Assembly: GCA_902489075.1 (NCBI GenBank)
Contig: CABTYO010000037.1
Span: forward strand, 1-18,242
Origin: an uncultured Faecalicatena sp.
GTDB taxonomy: Bacteria; Bacillota; Clostridia; Lachnospirales; Lachnospiraceae
Reading direction: 5' to 3'
Length of the DNA: 18,242 nt
Part shown: piece after piece, positions 7,292 through 14,737 of the stretch
Position numbering within the stretch: position 1 is the stretch's first letter
Layout: each line of letters opens with the position of its first letter
Translations under genes and position numbers: made by a program
The notes under the pieces: generated by a model
Told to the model about the DNA's origin: nothing
Database searches by the model: none
What the model saw: the letters and a program-made list of their open reading frames with translations, nothing else

Positions 7292-7337
7292 AAAGTTAAA
7301 GAGAGGCGCACCCCTTCCTTCCCGGATGAGCCCCGGA

Positions 7338-9074
7338 TCAGGACAATTCCTGGATCTGGGAGATATCACTGTCTATGATCAGGGAATAGTTCGTATAATA
7401 GACCACAAACCCGGGCTTGCCGCCCTTTGGTTTTTTCACATGCTTTTTCTCGATGTAGTCGATCTCGACCTTTTCACCGCCCCGCGCTTTAGAATAGTAA
7501 GCAGCAAGGCGTCCTGCTTCCTCGAAGGTCCTGTCCGGAAGTTCCTGCCCTTCGGTCTTTACGATGACATGGGAGCCGGGAGTACCCTTGGCGTGGAACC
7601 ACCAGTCATTTCCAACGGCAAAATTGAAGGTCAGTTCATCATTCTGCAGGTTATTCTTACCTACATACATATGGAAGCCGTCGCTGGAAATATAATGCAG
7701 CGGCTTATTTTTGATCCTGACCTTTTTCTTCGTGAACTTCCGGCGCATGTATCCTGCATGAATCAGCTCTTCCTTGATCTCGGCAAGATCATCCTCGGTC
7801 AGGGCGATATCCAGGGAGTTGCTGATGGATTCCAGATAAGTGATATCATCCTTCGTCTCCTGGATCAGCTTGGAGAGCGCCTCGAAGGTACGCTTCTGCT
7901 TATTATATTTGTCGAAATAGCGCTGCGCATTCTCCTGCGGCGTCTTCGTATTGTCCAGCGGGATGGTGACCATCTCGTTGGTATAATAGTTGAGGGCCTC
8001 CAGCTTTTTGGCACCTTCCTCCAAATTGTAGCCGTAGGTGTTGATCAGTTCGCCGTAGACCTTGTACTTATCCCTGTTTTCAGTATCCTTAAGCTGCTTT
8101 AACTGCAGATCGTATTTCTTGCGGTTCCTCTCCAGGGCAGTCTGGACAATATGGCGCAGGTCGGCCGATTTCTGCCGGATGCGGGTGATTGTGTTCTTGG
8201 ATGCATAATATGTCTCCAGAACCTCGGAAATAGTGGAGAACTCCTTTCTTGTATAGTCTCCAAAATGTGTCAGCGTGAGGGCTGAGAATTCCTTTGGCTC
8301 CTTCCCGTCATAATAAATCGCAGGAGAGAAGCGCCCCTCTTTTACCGCGGAAAAGAAGATCGCAAACTGGTTATACAGATGCTTTAAAATATCTTCGGAC
8401 AGTTCTTTGGGCGTGATAGAAGAGTCTACTCCTGAGAGTGCACAGATCTCCTCGGCAGCCACAGGACTGACACCGGTAAAGCTTGTATAAAGAGCCTTTG
8501 CAAGAGGTACCGGTTTACCGGTAACAAGCTGGATAAAATCAGACTCCGCCACACTTAAGGGATCCGATTTCTCCATGGTATCCGGGACAAAATAATCTCT
8601 GCCCGGAAGGACCTCCCGCACGGAGCTCATCTGGGCGGAGACATGCTTGATGCTGTCGATGATCATGCCGTCCTCATTGCAGAAAATAATATTACTGTGT
8701 TTTCCCATGATCTCCACGATCAGATCCTTCCGGCACAGATCCCCCAGCTCGTCGAGATGCTCAATCGTGAAATGGATGATCCGCTCCAGTTTCGGCTGAT
8801 AGATATCCACGATCCGCCCGTTGCTGATATGCTTGCGCAGAAGCATACAGAAATTAGGCGCGGTCATGGGACTTGGTTTGTTTGCATCCGTCAGATAAAT
8901 CAGAGGCAGGGATGCACTTGCAGAGATGCACAGCCTCTTCTGGCCGGATGGTGCCTTGATTGTCAAAAGCAGTTCGTCCGTCTCCGGCTGGGCAATTTTG
9001 GCAATCCTGCCGTTTAATAATTGTTCTTTCAGTTCGTGGACCAGACAGGCCACGCATGTTCCGTCAAATGCCAT
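7338..9074 (-). CDS. rqcH: RqcH (NFACT/Rqc2 family), ribosome-associated quality control factor
   Basis: This 578-residue protein belongs to the NFACT family, often labelled fibronectin-binding protein. In bacteria RqcH binds stalled 50S subunits and recruits tRNA-Ala to add C-terminal alanine tails that mark nascent chains for proteolysis. The NFACT-N part (about 1-170) includes 'PNFCMLLRKHI' and E97-R98; a coiled-coil middle spans about 280-440; NFACT-R (about 450-565) includes 'GNDWWFHAKGTPGSHVIVK' and 'AAYYSKARGGEKVEIDYI'. Bacillus subtilis RqcH has Asp-Arg at 97-98; here the acid is Glu. AAAGGA precedes the ATG at 9074. It is read after a small RHH gene and shares the downstream terminator with the lipoprotein gene. 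Confidence 0.93.
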   Translation of the reverse strand: MAFDGTCVACLVHELKEQLLNGRIAKIAQPETDELLLTIKAPSGQKRLCISASASLPLIYLTDANKPSPMTAPNFCMLLRKHISNGRIVDIYQPKLERIIHFTIEHLDELGDLCRKDLIVEIMGKHSNIIFCNEDGMIIDSIKHVSAQMSSVREVLPGRDYFVPDTMEKSDPLSVAESDFIQLVTGKPVPLAKALYTSFTGVSPVAAEEICALSGVDSSITPKELSEDILKHLYNQFAIFFSAVKEGRFSPAIYYDGKEPKEFSALTLTHFGDYTRKEFSTISEVLETYYASKNTITRIRQKSADLRHIVQTALERNRKKYDLQLKQLKDTENRDKYKVYGELINTYGYNLEEGAKKLEALNYYTNEMVTIPLDNTKTPQENAQRYFDKYNKQKRTFEALSKLIQETKDDITYLESISNSLDIALTEDDLAEIKEELIHAGYMRRKFTKKKVRIKNKPLHYISSDGFHMYVGKNNLQNDELTFNFAVGNDWWFHAKGTPGSHVIVKTEGQELPDRTFEEAGRLAAYYSKARGGEKVEIDYIEKKHVKKPKGGKPGFVVYYTNYSLIIDSDISQIQELS

Positions 9075-9095
9075 GATAATTCCTTTCTTTTCTTA

Positions 9096-9119
9096 GAGGG
9101 CATCATACCTTTTGCCCTC
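9096..9119 (-). promoter_or_regulatory. Intercistronic hairpin between the RHH gene and rqcH
   Basis: GAGGGCA (9096-9102) and TGCCCTC (9113-9119) form a 7-bp stem with a 10-base loop in the 49-base gap before rqcH. It lacks a T-run. The GAGGGCAT core also occurs in the hairpin before pyrB, placed the same way relative to the next gene. Confidence 0.4.
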
Positions 9120-9123
9120 AACA

Positions 9124-9309
9124 TCATATGATAAATAAATCAGGACCGGATTTATGCCGCCGTTCCAGGGCATCCAGGTCCCTTAGCACCAAATCTGTAA
9201 TATATGCAGCCTCACTTTTGCCGGACAGCTTTTTGATCCGTTCCTTCGTCCCTCTGGGAAGCTTGACACTTACCGTGTCAAACTGACTGCCTGCGGAAGA
9301 TTTTGCCAT
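9124..9309 (-). CDS. Small ribbon-helix-helix (CopG/Arc-like) protein
   Basis: The protein has 61 residues. 'DTVSVKLPRGTKERIKKLSGK-SEAAYITDLVLRDLDALERR' fits a ribbon-helix-helix fold: a short beta strand (about 12-17), a turn with Lys/Arg, then two helices. These dimers bind DNA with the strand in the major groove. AGGTGGTGATAAC lies directly before the ATG at 9309. It is the first gene of the transcript that continues into rqcH, with its own consensus promoter that overlaps a perfect 12-bp palindrome, a plausible self-operator. No partner toxin gene is present. Family call is good; target is inferred. Confidence 0.7.
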   Translation of the reverse strand: MAKSSAGSQFDTVSVKLPRGTKERIKKLSGKSEAAYITDLVLRDLDALERRHKSGPDLFII

Positions 9310-9372
9310 GTTATCACCACCTGTAATTATGTCTTTTTCATCTCAGTTATTGGATGGAATGTTTTCTATACT

Positions 9373-9401
9373 ATAGTATCGTTGCTGATTTAAAATGTCA
9401 A
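9373..9401 (-). promoter_or_regulatory. Promoter of the RHH-rqcH unit
   Basis: On the minus strand TTGACA (9396-9401), 17 bases, then TACTAT (9373-9378). The palindrome ATACTATAGTAT (9368-9379) covers the -10 box. The start would be near 9366, with a leader of about 57 bases. Confidence 0.78.
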
Positions 9402-9465
9402 GAATGGCAGCGAATGCAGAAGAAATAGTTACGAAAAGATAGTTATGAAAAGATGCACAGAAAGG

Positions 9466-9495
9466 TTGACCTGACGGGGATTTTGGGAGTATAAT
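9466..9495 (+). promoter_or_regulatory. Promoter of yicC-gmk-rpoZ
   Basis: TTGACC (9466-9471) and TATAAT (9490-9495) are separated by 18 bases. The predicted start near 9502 gives a leader of about 46 bases before the yicC ATG. It diverges from the RHH-rqcH promoter roughly 65 bases away. Confidence 0.78.
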
Positions 9496-9547
9496 GACCC
9501 ATAGTGCGTAATTAGCAAAATATAGAAAATTAAAAGGATGAACGACC

Positions 9548-10426
9548 ATGATAAAAAGCATGACAGGCTTCGGAAGATGTGAAGTTTTGAAGGATTCCAG
9601 GAAGTTTACCGTAGAACTCAAAGGCGTGAACCACAGATATCTGGATGTGAATATCCGCATGCCGAAGAAGCTCAATTTTTTCGAGACATCAATCCGCACT
9701 CTGCTCAAGCATTATGCGAACAGAGGTAAGGTTGATATTTTTATTACATATGAAGATACATCGGAGAGCCAGGTATCGTTAAAGTACAATGCCACTCTGG
9801 CTTCCGAGTACATGAAGTATTTTAAGCAGATGGAAGAAGCGTTCGGACTGGAGAATGACATTCGCGTTTCCACGCTGTCACGCTGCCCGGAGGTTCTTAC
9901 CATGGAAGAGCAGTGCGAGGACGAAGAAGAACTCTGGAATGGTTTGAAAGAGGCGCTGGAAGGAGCTTTTACCCAGTTTGTCGAGACAAGGAAGACAGAA
10001 GGGGCCAGCCTGAAGAAGGACATTTTAGAGAAGCTTAATGGTATGGAGAAGCTGGTTGCATTTATTGAGGAGCGTTCTCCCGAGATTGTTGCCGAGTATC
10101 GAGCCAAACTGGAAGAGAAGGTCGGTGAACTGCTGGGGGATACGCAGATTGAGGAGAGCCGCGTTGCTGCGGAGATCATCATTTTTGCGGATAAGATCTG
10201 TACGGATGAAGAGGTCGTGCGCCTTAAGAGCCATATCAGCCATATGAGAGATACCCTGGAAGAAAAAGAGGGAATCGGGCGCAAGCTGGACTTCATCGCC
10301 CAGGAGATGAACCGGGAGGCCAATACCATTTTATCGAAAGCCAATGACCTGGAAGTGTCCAACTGTGCCATCGGCTTAAAGACCGAGATTGAGAAGGTCA
10401 GGGAGCAGATTCAGAATATCGAGTAA
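9548..10426 (+). CDS. yicC: YicC-family endoribonuclease
   Basis: This 292-residue protein has the intact family ends: N-terminal 'MIKSMTGFGR' with 'VELKGVNHRYLDVNIRMPKKL' (YicC-N) and C-terminal 'GRKLDFIAQEMNREANTILSKAND' with 'KTEIEKVREQIQNIE' (DUF1732). YicC proteins are endoribonucleases tied to small-RNA turnover and stationary-phase survival. AAAGGATG precedes the ATG. It is followed 21 bases later by gmk. In many Firmicutes the small regulator gene remA sits between these two; there is no room for it here. Confidence 0.94.
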   Translation: MIKSMTGFGRCEVLKDSRKFTVELKGVNHRYLDVNIRMPKKLNFFETSIRTLLKHYANRGKVDIFITYEDTSESQVSLKYNATLASEYMKYFKQMEEAFGLENDIRVSTLSRCPEVLTMEEQCEDEEELWNGLKEALEGAFTQFVETRKTEGASLKKDILEKLNGMEKLVAFIEERSPEIVAEYRAKLEEKVGELLGDTQIEESRVAAEIIIFADKICTDEEVVRLKSHISHMRDTLEEKEGIGRKLDFIAQEMNREANTILSKANDLEVSNCAIGLKTEIEKVREQIQNIE

Positions 10427-10447
10427 ATATTACGAGAGGATGTCATT

Positions 10448-11083
10448 ATGAATAGAAGAGGAATTCTAATTGTAGTATCAGGATTTTCAGGTTCGGGCAA
10501 GGGGACTTTGATGAAGGAGCTGCTGAGCCGTTATGAAGAGAATTATGCGCTGTCAATCTCCGCGACCACCCGTAAGCCGCGCGAAGGAGAAGTGGACGGG
10601 AGAGAATATTTTTTCAAAACAAGGGAAGAATTTGAAAAAATGATTGCGAAAGATGAACTGATAGAGTATGCTAGGTATGTGGAAAATTATTACGGAACCC
10701 CGCGTGATTATGTAGAGAAGCAGCTGGATGCAGGGAAGGATGTCATTCTTGAGATTGAGATTCAGGGAGCCTTAAAGGTAAAGGAAGCATTTCCGGATAC
10801 CCTGCTTCTGTTCGTGACACCTCCGTCAGCAGAAGAGTTGAAGAGACGTCTGGTGGGCAGAGGGACGGAGACAATGGATGTCATTGAATCCAGGATGAAG
10901 CGCGCGGTGGAAGAAGCCGAAGGCATGGACAGATACGATTATCTGATCATCAATGATGATCTGACGACCTGTGCGCAGGAGATGCACACGATCATTCAGA
11001 GCGAGCATCACAGAAGTTTTCGTAATGTAGAATTTATGAAAGAAATAAAAGAAGATCTAAACAGAAGTCTGAAAGGAGAATGA
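10448..11083 (+). CDS. gmk: Guanylate kinase
   Basis: This 211-residue enzyme phosphorylates GMP to GDP with ATP. The P-loop 'SGFSGSGKGT' is at 11-20, the GMP-binding region 'SATTRKPREGEVDGREYFF' at about 39-57, with 'YYGTP' and 'VILEIEIQGALKVK' following. Length is typical. The C-terminal stretch after about 195 is a charged tail. GAGAGGA precedes the ATG. It is the middle gene of the yicC-gmk-rpoZ unit, six bases before rpoZ. Confidence 0.97.
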   Translation: MNRRGILIVVSGFSGSGKGTLMKELLSRYEENYALSISATTRKPREGEVDGREYFFKTREEFEKMIAKDELIEYARYVENYYGTPRDYVEKQLDAGKDVILEIEIQGALKVKEAFPDTLLLFVTPPSAEELKRRLVGRGTETMDVIESRMKRAVEEAEGMDRYDYLIINDDLTTCAQEMHTIIQSEHHRSFRNVEFMKEIKEDLNRSLKGE

Positions 11084-11089
11084 TAAGAT

Positions 11090-11335
11090 ATGTTACATCC
11101 ATCTTACACCGATTTAATGAAAGTCGTTAACAAAGACGTAGAGGAAGGCGAGACAAAGATCGTTAACAGCCGTTATTCTATCGTTCTTGCAACTTCTAAG
11201 AGAGCAAGACAGCTGATCGATGGAGAACTGCCTCTTGTGAATGCAAGAGACGGAGAGAAGCCGCTTTCCATAGCGATTGAAGAGCTGAATGAAGGAAAGT
11301 TAAAGATCATCGCTGAGAATTCGGAAGAAGAATAA
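11090..11335 (+). CDS. rpoZ: DNA-directed RNA polymerase omega subunit
   Basis: This 81-residue omega subunit helps fold and hold the beta-prime subunit of RNA polymerase. 'MLHPSYTDLMKVV' at the N-terminus and 'NSRYSIVLATSKRARQLIDG' are the conserved omega segments, followed by 'KPLSIAIEELNEGKLKI'. GAAAGGAG at the end of gmk supplies the ribosome binding site. The order gmk-rpoZ is conserved through bacteria. A hairpin follows the stop. Confidence 0.95.
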   Translation: MLHPSYTDLMKVVNKDVEEGETKIVNSRYSIVLATSKRARQLIDGELPLVNARDGEKPLSIAIEELNEGKLKIIAENSEEE

Positions 11336-11345
11336 TCAGGTAAAG

Positions 11346-11373
11346 AAGGCAGATGCATAGAGTATCTGCCTTT
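11346..11373 (+). terminator. Probable terminator after rpoZ
   Basis: AAGGCAGAT (11346-11354) pairs perfectly with ATCTGCCTT (11364-11372) around a nine-base loop. The following TTATAAATATG is only loosely T-rich, so termination may be partial, allowing read-through into rimO, for which no clear promoter was found. Confidence 0.6.
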
Positions 11374-11421
11374 ATAAATATGTTTGATTTGCTGGATTAA
11401 TCAGTATAACTGGGAGGTTTT

Positions 11422-12744
11422 ATGAAGATATTATTTATTTCGCTGGGATGTGACAAGAACCTGGTGGATACAGAGGTCATGCTGGGGCTTCTGGCATCCA
11501 GAGGTTACCAGATGACAGATGATGAGACAGAAGCGGAGATCATTGTGATCAATACCTGCTGTTTCATTCACGATGCCAAGGAAGAGAGCATCCAGAATAT
11601 TCTCGACATGGCAGAGTATAAGAAGAATGGGAAACTAAGAGCCCTGGTTGTGACAGGATGCCTTGCTGAGCGTTACCGCCAGGAGATACTGGACGAGATA
11701 CCGGAGGTCGATGCCGTGCTGGGGACGACCGCTTATGATAAGATTCTGGATGCTATTGATGAAGCTCTGGAAGGCAGACATGGTGTCACAGTGACTGACA
11801 TCAATGCTCTGCCGGAGGTGCCGACACACCGTCTGGTGACGACAGGAGGACATTTTGCCTATCTGAAGATCGCAGAGGGGTGTGATAAGCACTGTACTTA
11901 CTGCATTATCCCGAAGATTCGCGGGAATTTCAGGAGCGTCCCGATGGAGCGCCTGATCGAAGAGGCAGAGTATCTGGCCGGCCAGGGCGTGAAGGAACTG
12001 ATCCTTGTGGCCCAGGAGACCACGCTTTACGGGAAGGATATCTATGGAAAGAAGAGTCTTCACCTGCTTTTAAAGGAGCTGTGTAAGATCAGCGGAATCA
12101 GATGGATCCGGATCCTCTACTGTTATCCAGAGGAGATTACAGACGAACTGATCCAGGTGATGAAAGAGGAGAAGAAGATTTGTCATTATCTGGATCTGCC
12201 GATTCAGCATGCCAATGATGAGATTCTGCGGCGTATGGGAAGACGGACCTCCAAGCAGGAGCTGATCGATATCATCGGGAAACTGAGAACAGAGATCCCG
12301 GATATCTGTATCCGGACGACTCTGATCACCGGATTCCCGGGGGAGACAAAGGAGCAGCATGAGGAGCTGATGGATTTCGTGGACCAGATGGAATTCGACA
12401 GACTGGGTGTGTTCACCTACTCACCGGAAGAGGATACACCGGCCGCAGGCATGCCGGACCAGATCGAGGAGGAAGTAAAAGAAGAACGTCAGGCAGAGCT
12501 GATGGAACTGCAGCAGGAGATCGCTTTCGATAATGCCGAGAATATGGTGGGCAGAGAAGTCCTTGTTATGATCGAGGGAAAAGTGGCGGATGAGAATGCC
12601 TATGTGGGCAGGACTTACCGGGATGCACCGAATGTGGACGGACTGATTTTTGTGAACACGGATGAGGAACTGATGTCCGGAGATTTCGTAAAAGTAACGG
12701 TTTCCGGTGCAGTGGATTATGACCTGATAGGAGGGATTGAGTAA
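11422..12744 (+). CDS. rimO: Ribosomal protein uS12 methylthiotransferase RimO
   Basis: This 440-residue radical-SAM enzyme adds a methylthio group to an aspartate of ribosomal protein uS12. The N-terminal MTTase domain has cluster cysteines C10, C46 and C80; the radical-SAM motif CDKHCTYC gives C154, C158 and C161; a TRAM domain covers about 375-440. The start 'LFISLGCDKNLVDTEVM' is typical of RimO and separates it from the tRNA enzyme MiaB. GGGAGG lies just before the ATG. The stop codon overlaps the pgsA start (TAATG), giving translational coupling. Confidence 0.96.
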   Translation: MKILFISLGCDKNLVDTEVMLGLLASRGYQMTDDETEAEIIVINTCCFIHDAKEESIQNILDMAEYKKNGKLRALVVTGCLAERYRQEILDEIPEVDAVLGTTAYDKILDAIDEALEGRHGVTVTDINALPEVPTHRLVTTGGHFAYLKIAEGCDKHCTYCIIPKIRGNFRSVPMERLIEEAEYLAGQGVKELILVAQETTLYGKDIYGKKSLHLLLKELCKISGIRWIRILYCYPEEITDELIQVMKEEKKICHYLDLPIQHANDEILRRMGRRTSKQELIDIIGKLRTEIPDICIRTTLITGFPGETKEQHEELMDFVDQMEFDRLGVFTYSPEEDTPAAGMPDQIEEEVKEERQAELMELQQEIAFDNAENMVGREVLVMIEGKVADENAYVGRTYRDAPNVDGLIFVNTDEELMSGDFVKVTVSGAVDYDLIGGIE

Positions 12745-13283
12745 TGAATTTACCTAATAAACTTACAATATTGAGAATCATTATGGTTCCATTTTTTGTC
12801 TTTTTTATGCTGACTGACCTGGTGGAAGGAAGTAAATGGATCGCGCTGGTTCTTTTTGTTATTGCAAGCCTGACTGATCTGCTGGATGGAAAGATCGCCA
12901 GAAAGTATCATCTGGTTACGAATTTCGGGAAATTTATGGACCCGCTGGCGGACAAGCTTCTGGTCTGCTCTGCGATGATCTGCCTGATTGAGACGGGGCA
13001 GCTGGCATCCTGGGTGGTTATCATCATTATCAGCCGTGAATTCATCATCAGCGGTTTCCGTCTGGTTGCAGCTGACAGCGGGATTGTGATCGCCGCAAGC
13101 TACTGGGGTAAGTTCAAGACCGTTTTCCAGATGGCCATGATCATTGTGCTGATTGCGGATCTGGGCGGTGTGTTTGACACTATCGCACTGATTCTGATTG
13201 CTGTTGCGCTTGTACTGACTGTTATCTCTCTGATTGATTATATCGTGAAGAATAAGCAGGTTCTGACACAGGGAGGTATGTAG
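12744..13283 (+). CDS. pgsA: CDP-diacylglycerol-glycerol-3-phosphate 3-phosphatidyltransferase
   Basis: This 179-residue multi-pass membrane enzyme makes phosphatidylglycerophosphate, the precursor of phosphatidylglycerol and cardiolipin. The CDP-alcohol phosphatidyltransferase motif D-G-x2-A-R-x8-G-x3-D-x3-D is complete (D48, G49, A52, R53, G62, D66, D70). N-terminal 'NLPNKLTILRIIMVPFFVFF' is the usual amphipathic start followed by hydrophobic helices. It overlaps rimO by one base and is followed one base later by cinA, a common Firmicute order. Confidence 0.95.
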   Translation: MNLPNKLTILRIIMVPFFVFFMLTDLVEGSKWIALVLFVIASLTDLLDGKIARKYHLVTNFGKFMDPLADKLLVCSAMICLIETGQLASWVVIIIISREFIISGFRLVAADSGIVIAASYWGKFKTVFQMAMIIVLIADLGGVFDTIALILIAVALVLTVISLIDYIVKNKQVLTQGGM

Positions 13284-13284
13284 G

Positions 13285-13794
13285 ATGTATCCGGAATGGG
13301 AATTGAAGAAGAAAGAAGAAAGCGGCAAGAGCCTTGAGGAATGCCTGGTGGAAAGGTTAGCCAGTCTTGGGATGACTGTCACGACGGCAGAATCCTGTAC
13401 CGGAGGCCTGATTGCCGGTACCCTGGTGAATGTGGCAGGGGCTTCGGATGTCCTCAATGAAGGATATGTCACGTATTCCAATGAAGCAAAAGAGCGTCTC
13501 GTGGGTGTCCGCCATGAGACGCTGGAGACCTACGGTGCTGTCAGTGAGCAGACGGCACGCGAGATGGCAGAGGGCGCTTTAAAGGCGGCCGGCGCTGATG
13601 TAGGCCTCAGCTCAACAGGAATCGCGGGACCAGGCGGCGGTACTATGGAAAAACCAGTAGGGCTGGTCTATGTGGGATGTTCTGTCCGCGGAAAGACTGT
13701 TGTAAAAGAATGCAGATTCTCAGGAAACCGGATGGAGAACCGTCTGGATACCGTAAAGACCGCGCTTTCCACGGCGCTTGATATGCTGGGATAG
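13285..13794 (+). CDS. cinA: CinA C-terminal domain protein (nicotinamide-nucleotide amidohydrolase)
   Basis: This 169-residue protein carries only the CinA C-terminal (PncC) domain: 'TTAESCTGGLIAGTLVNVAGAS', 'GYVTYSNEAKERLVGV' and 'STGIAGPGGGT..KPVGLVYVG' are diagnostic. Such stand-alone PncC-type proteins deamidate nicotinamide mononucleotide in the pyridine-nucleotide salvage cycle. The molybdopterin-binding (COG1058) half of full CinA is absent, and no partner for it lies nearby. GGGAGG within the end of pgsA is the ribosome binding site. In many relatives recA follows; here it does not. Confidence 0.9.
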   Translation: MYPEWELKKKEESGKSLEECLVERLASLGMTVTTAESCTGGLIAGTLVNVAGASDVLNEGYVTYSNEAKERLVGVRHETLETYGAVSEQTAREMAEGALKAAGADVGLSSTGIAGPGGGTMEKPVGLVYVGCSVRGKTVVKECRFSGNRMENRLDTVKTALSTALDMLG

Positions 13795-13996
13795 GCTGTG
13801 CATAAGAGTCCCGGCTCAGCAGGAAATAACGAAAGACAAATATTGTCCGATAAATCAGCTGCGATATGCGTGAAACTTGTATAATCTTACAATTGACGAA
13901 TGTCGAAAATTGTGCGAAAATATTTCATATACGGCGTTAAATAAATATCAAGCGCCTATAGGAAGAAAATCATACATATTTGAAAGGAGTTTTAAC
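13795..13996. other. Intergenic leader region before the NifU-like gene
   Basis: This 202-base non-coding stretch probably holds the promoter of the NifU-like/GGGtGRT pair. A TATAAT is at 13880-13885 without a good -35 box at normal distance, and a TTGACG at 13893-13898 lacks a convincing -10. No riboswitch was recognised. The AAAGGAG at 13983-13989 fixes the next gene's start at 13997. Confidence 0.4.
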
Positions 13997-14689
13997 ATGA
14001 TTTATTCACATGAAGTAGAAATGATGTGTCCGGTAGCTCAGGGTGCAAATCACGGACCGGCTCCAATTCCGGAAGAAGCAAAATGGGTACAGGCTAAAGA
14101 GATTAAAGATATTTCTGGTTTGACACACGGTGTAGGCTGGTGTGCACCACAGCAGGGAACATGTAAACTGACTCTGAACGTAAAAGAGGGTATCATCCAG
14201 GAAGCTCTGGTAGAGACAATCGGATGTTCAGGAATGACTCATTCCGCTGCTATGGCATCTGAGATCCTTCCGGGTAAGACAATCCTGGAGGCATTGAATA
14301 CAGACCTTGTATGTGATGCAATCAATACAGCTATGAGAGAATTATTCTTACAGATTGTATACGGAAGAACACAGAGTGCGTTCTCAGAAGATGGACTTCC
14401 TATCGGTGCTGGTCTGGAAGACTTAGGAAAGGGACTTCGTTCACAGGTTGGTACAATGTACGGAACACTGGCTAAAGGTCCTCGTTACCTGGAGATGGCA
14501 GAGGGTTATGTAACAGGAATCGCTCTGGATGACAAAGATGAGATCATCGGATACCAGTTCGTAAGCCTTGGTAAGTTCACTGACTTCATCAAAGCAGGAG
14601 ATACTCCGAACGATGCATGGGAGAAAGCAAAAGGACAGTATGGACGTGTTGCTGACGCTGTGAAGATCATCGATCCACGTAAAGAGTAG
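13997..14689 (+). CDS. NifU-like iron-sulfur cluster assembly scaffold protein
   Basis: The protein has 230 residues from the ATG at 13997; the frame stays open 40 codons upstream but AAAGGAG sits eight bases before this ATG. 'GVGWCAPQQGTCKLTLNV', 'ETIGCSGMTHSAAMASEILPGKTILEAL' and 'LVCDAIN' parallel the three-cysteine IscU/NifU scaffold layout, with C49, C77 and C106 as candidate ligands; C11 and C56 are additional. The C-terminal 90 or so residues ('YLEMAEGYVTGIALDDKDEIIGYQFVSLGKF') go beyond a standard IscU. It is paired with the GGGtGRT gene 48 bases downstream. Codon choice is strongly biased, suggesting very high expression. Role as a cluster scaffold is inferred from homology only. Confidence 0.85.
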   Translation: MIYSHEVEMMCPVAQGANHGPAPIPEEAKWVQAKEIKDISGLTHGVGWCAPQQGTCKLTLNVKEGIIQEALVETIGCSGMTHSAAMASEILPGKTILEALNTDLVCDAINTAMRELFLQIVYGRTQSAFSEDGLPIGAGLEDLGKGLRSQVGTMYGTLAKGPRYLEMAEGYVTGIALDDKDEIIGYQFVSLGKFTDFIKAGDTPNDAWEKAKGQYGRVADAVKIIDPRKE

Positions 14690-14737
14690 TCGGATAAGCA
14701 TATAGGTAACGTTAGATTAAATCAGGAGGACAATTAA

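Noticed and set aside
7326..8102. Long plus-strand open frame of 258 codons opposite rqcH
   Set aside because: It is the antisense of a clearly coding NFACT gene, has no recognisable domain and no ribosome binding site.
9712..10371. Minus-strand open frame of 219 codons opposite yicC
   Set aside because: Ser-rich antisense shadow of a conserved gene.
12750..13481. Minus-strand open frame of 243 codons opposite pgsA and cinA
   Set aside because: Antisense of two genes with intact diagnostic motifs; low-complexity, no family resemblance.
13877..13996. Forty-codon N-terminal extension of the NifU-like protein
   Set aside because: Contains the AAAGGAG site of the ATG at 13997 and has no similarity to scaffold proteins.
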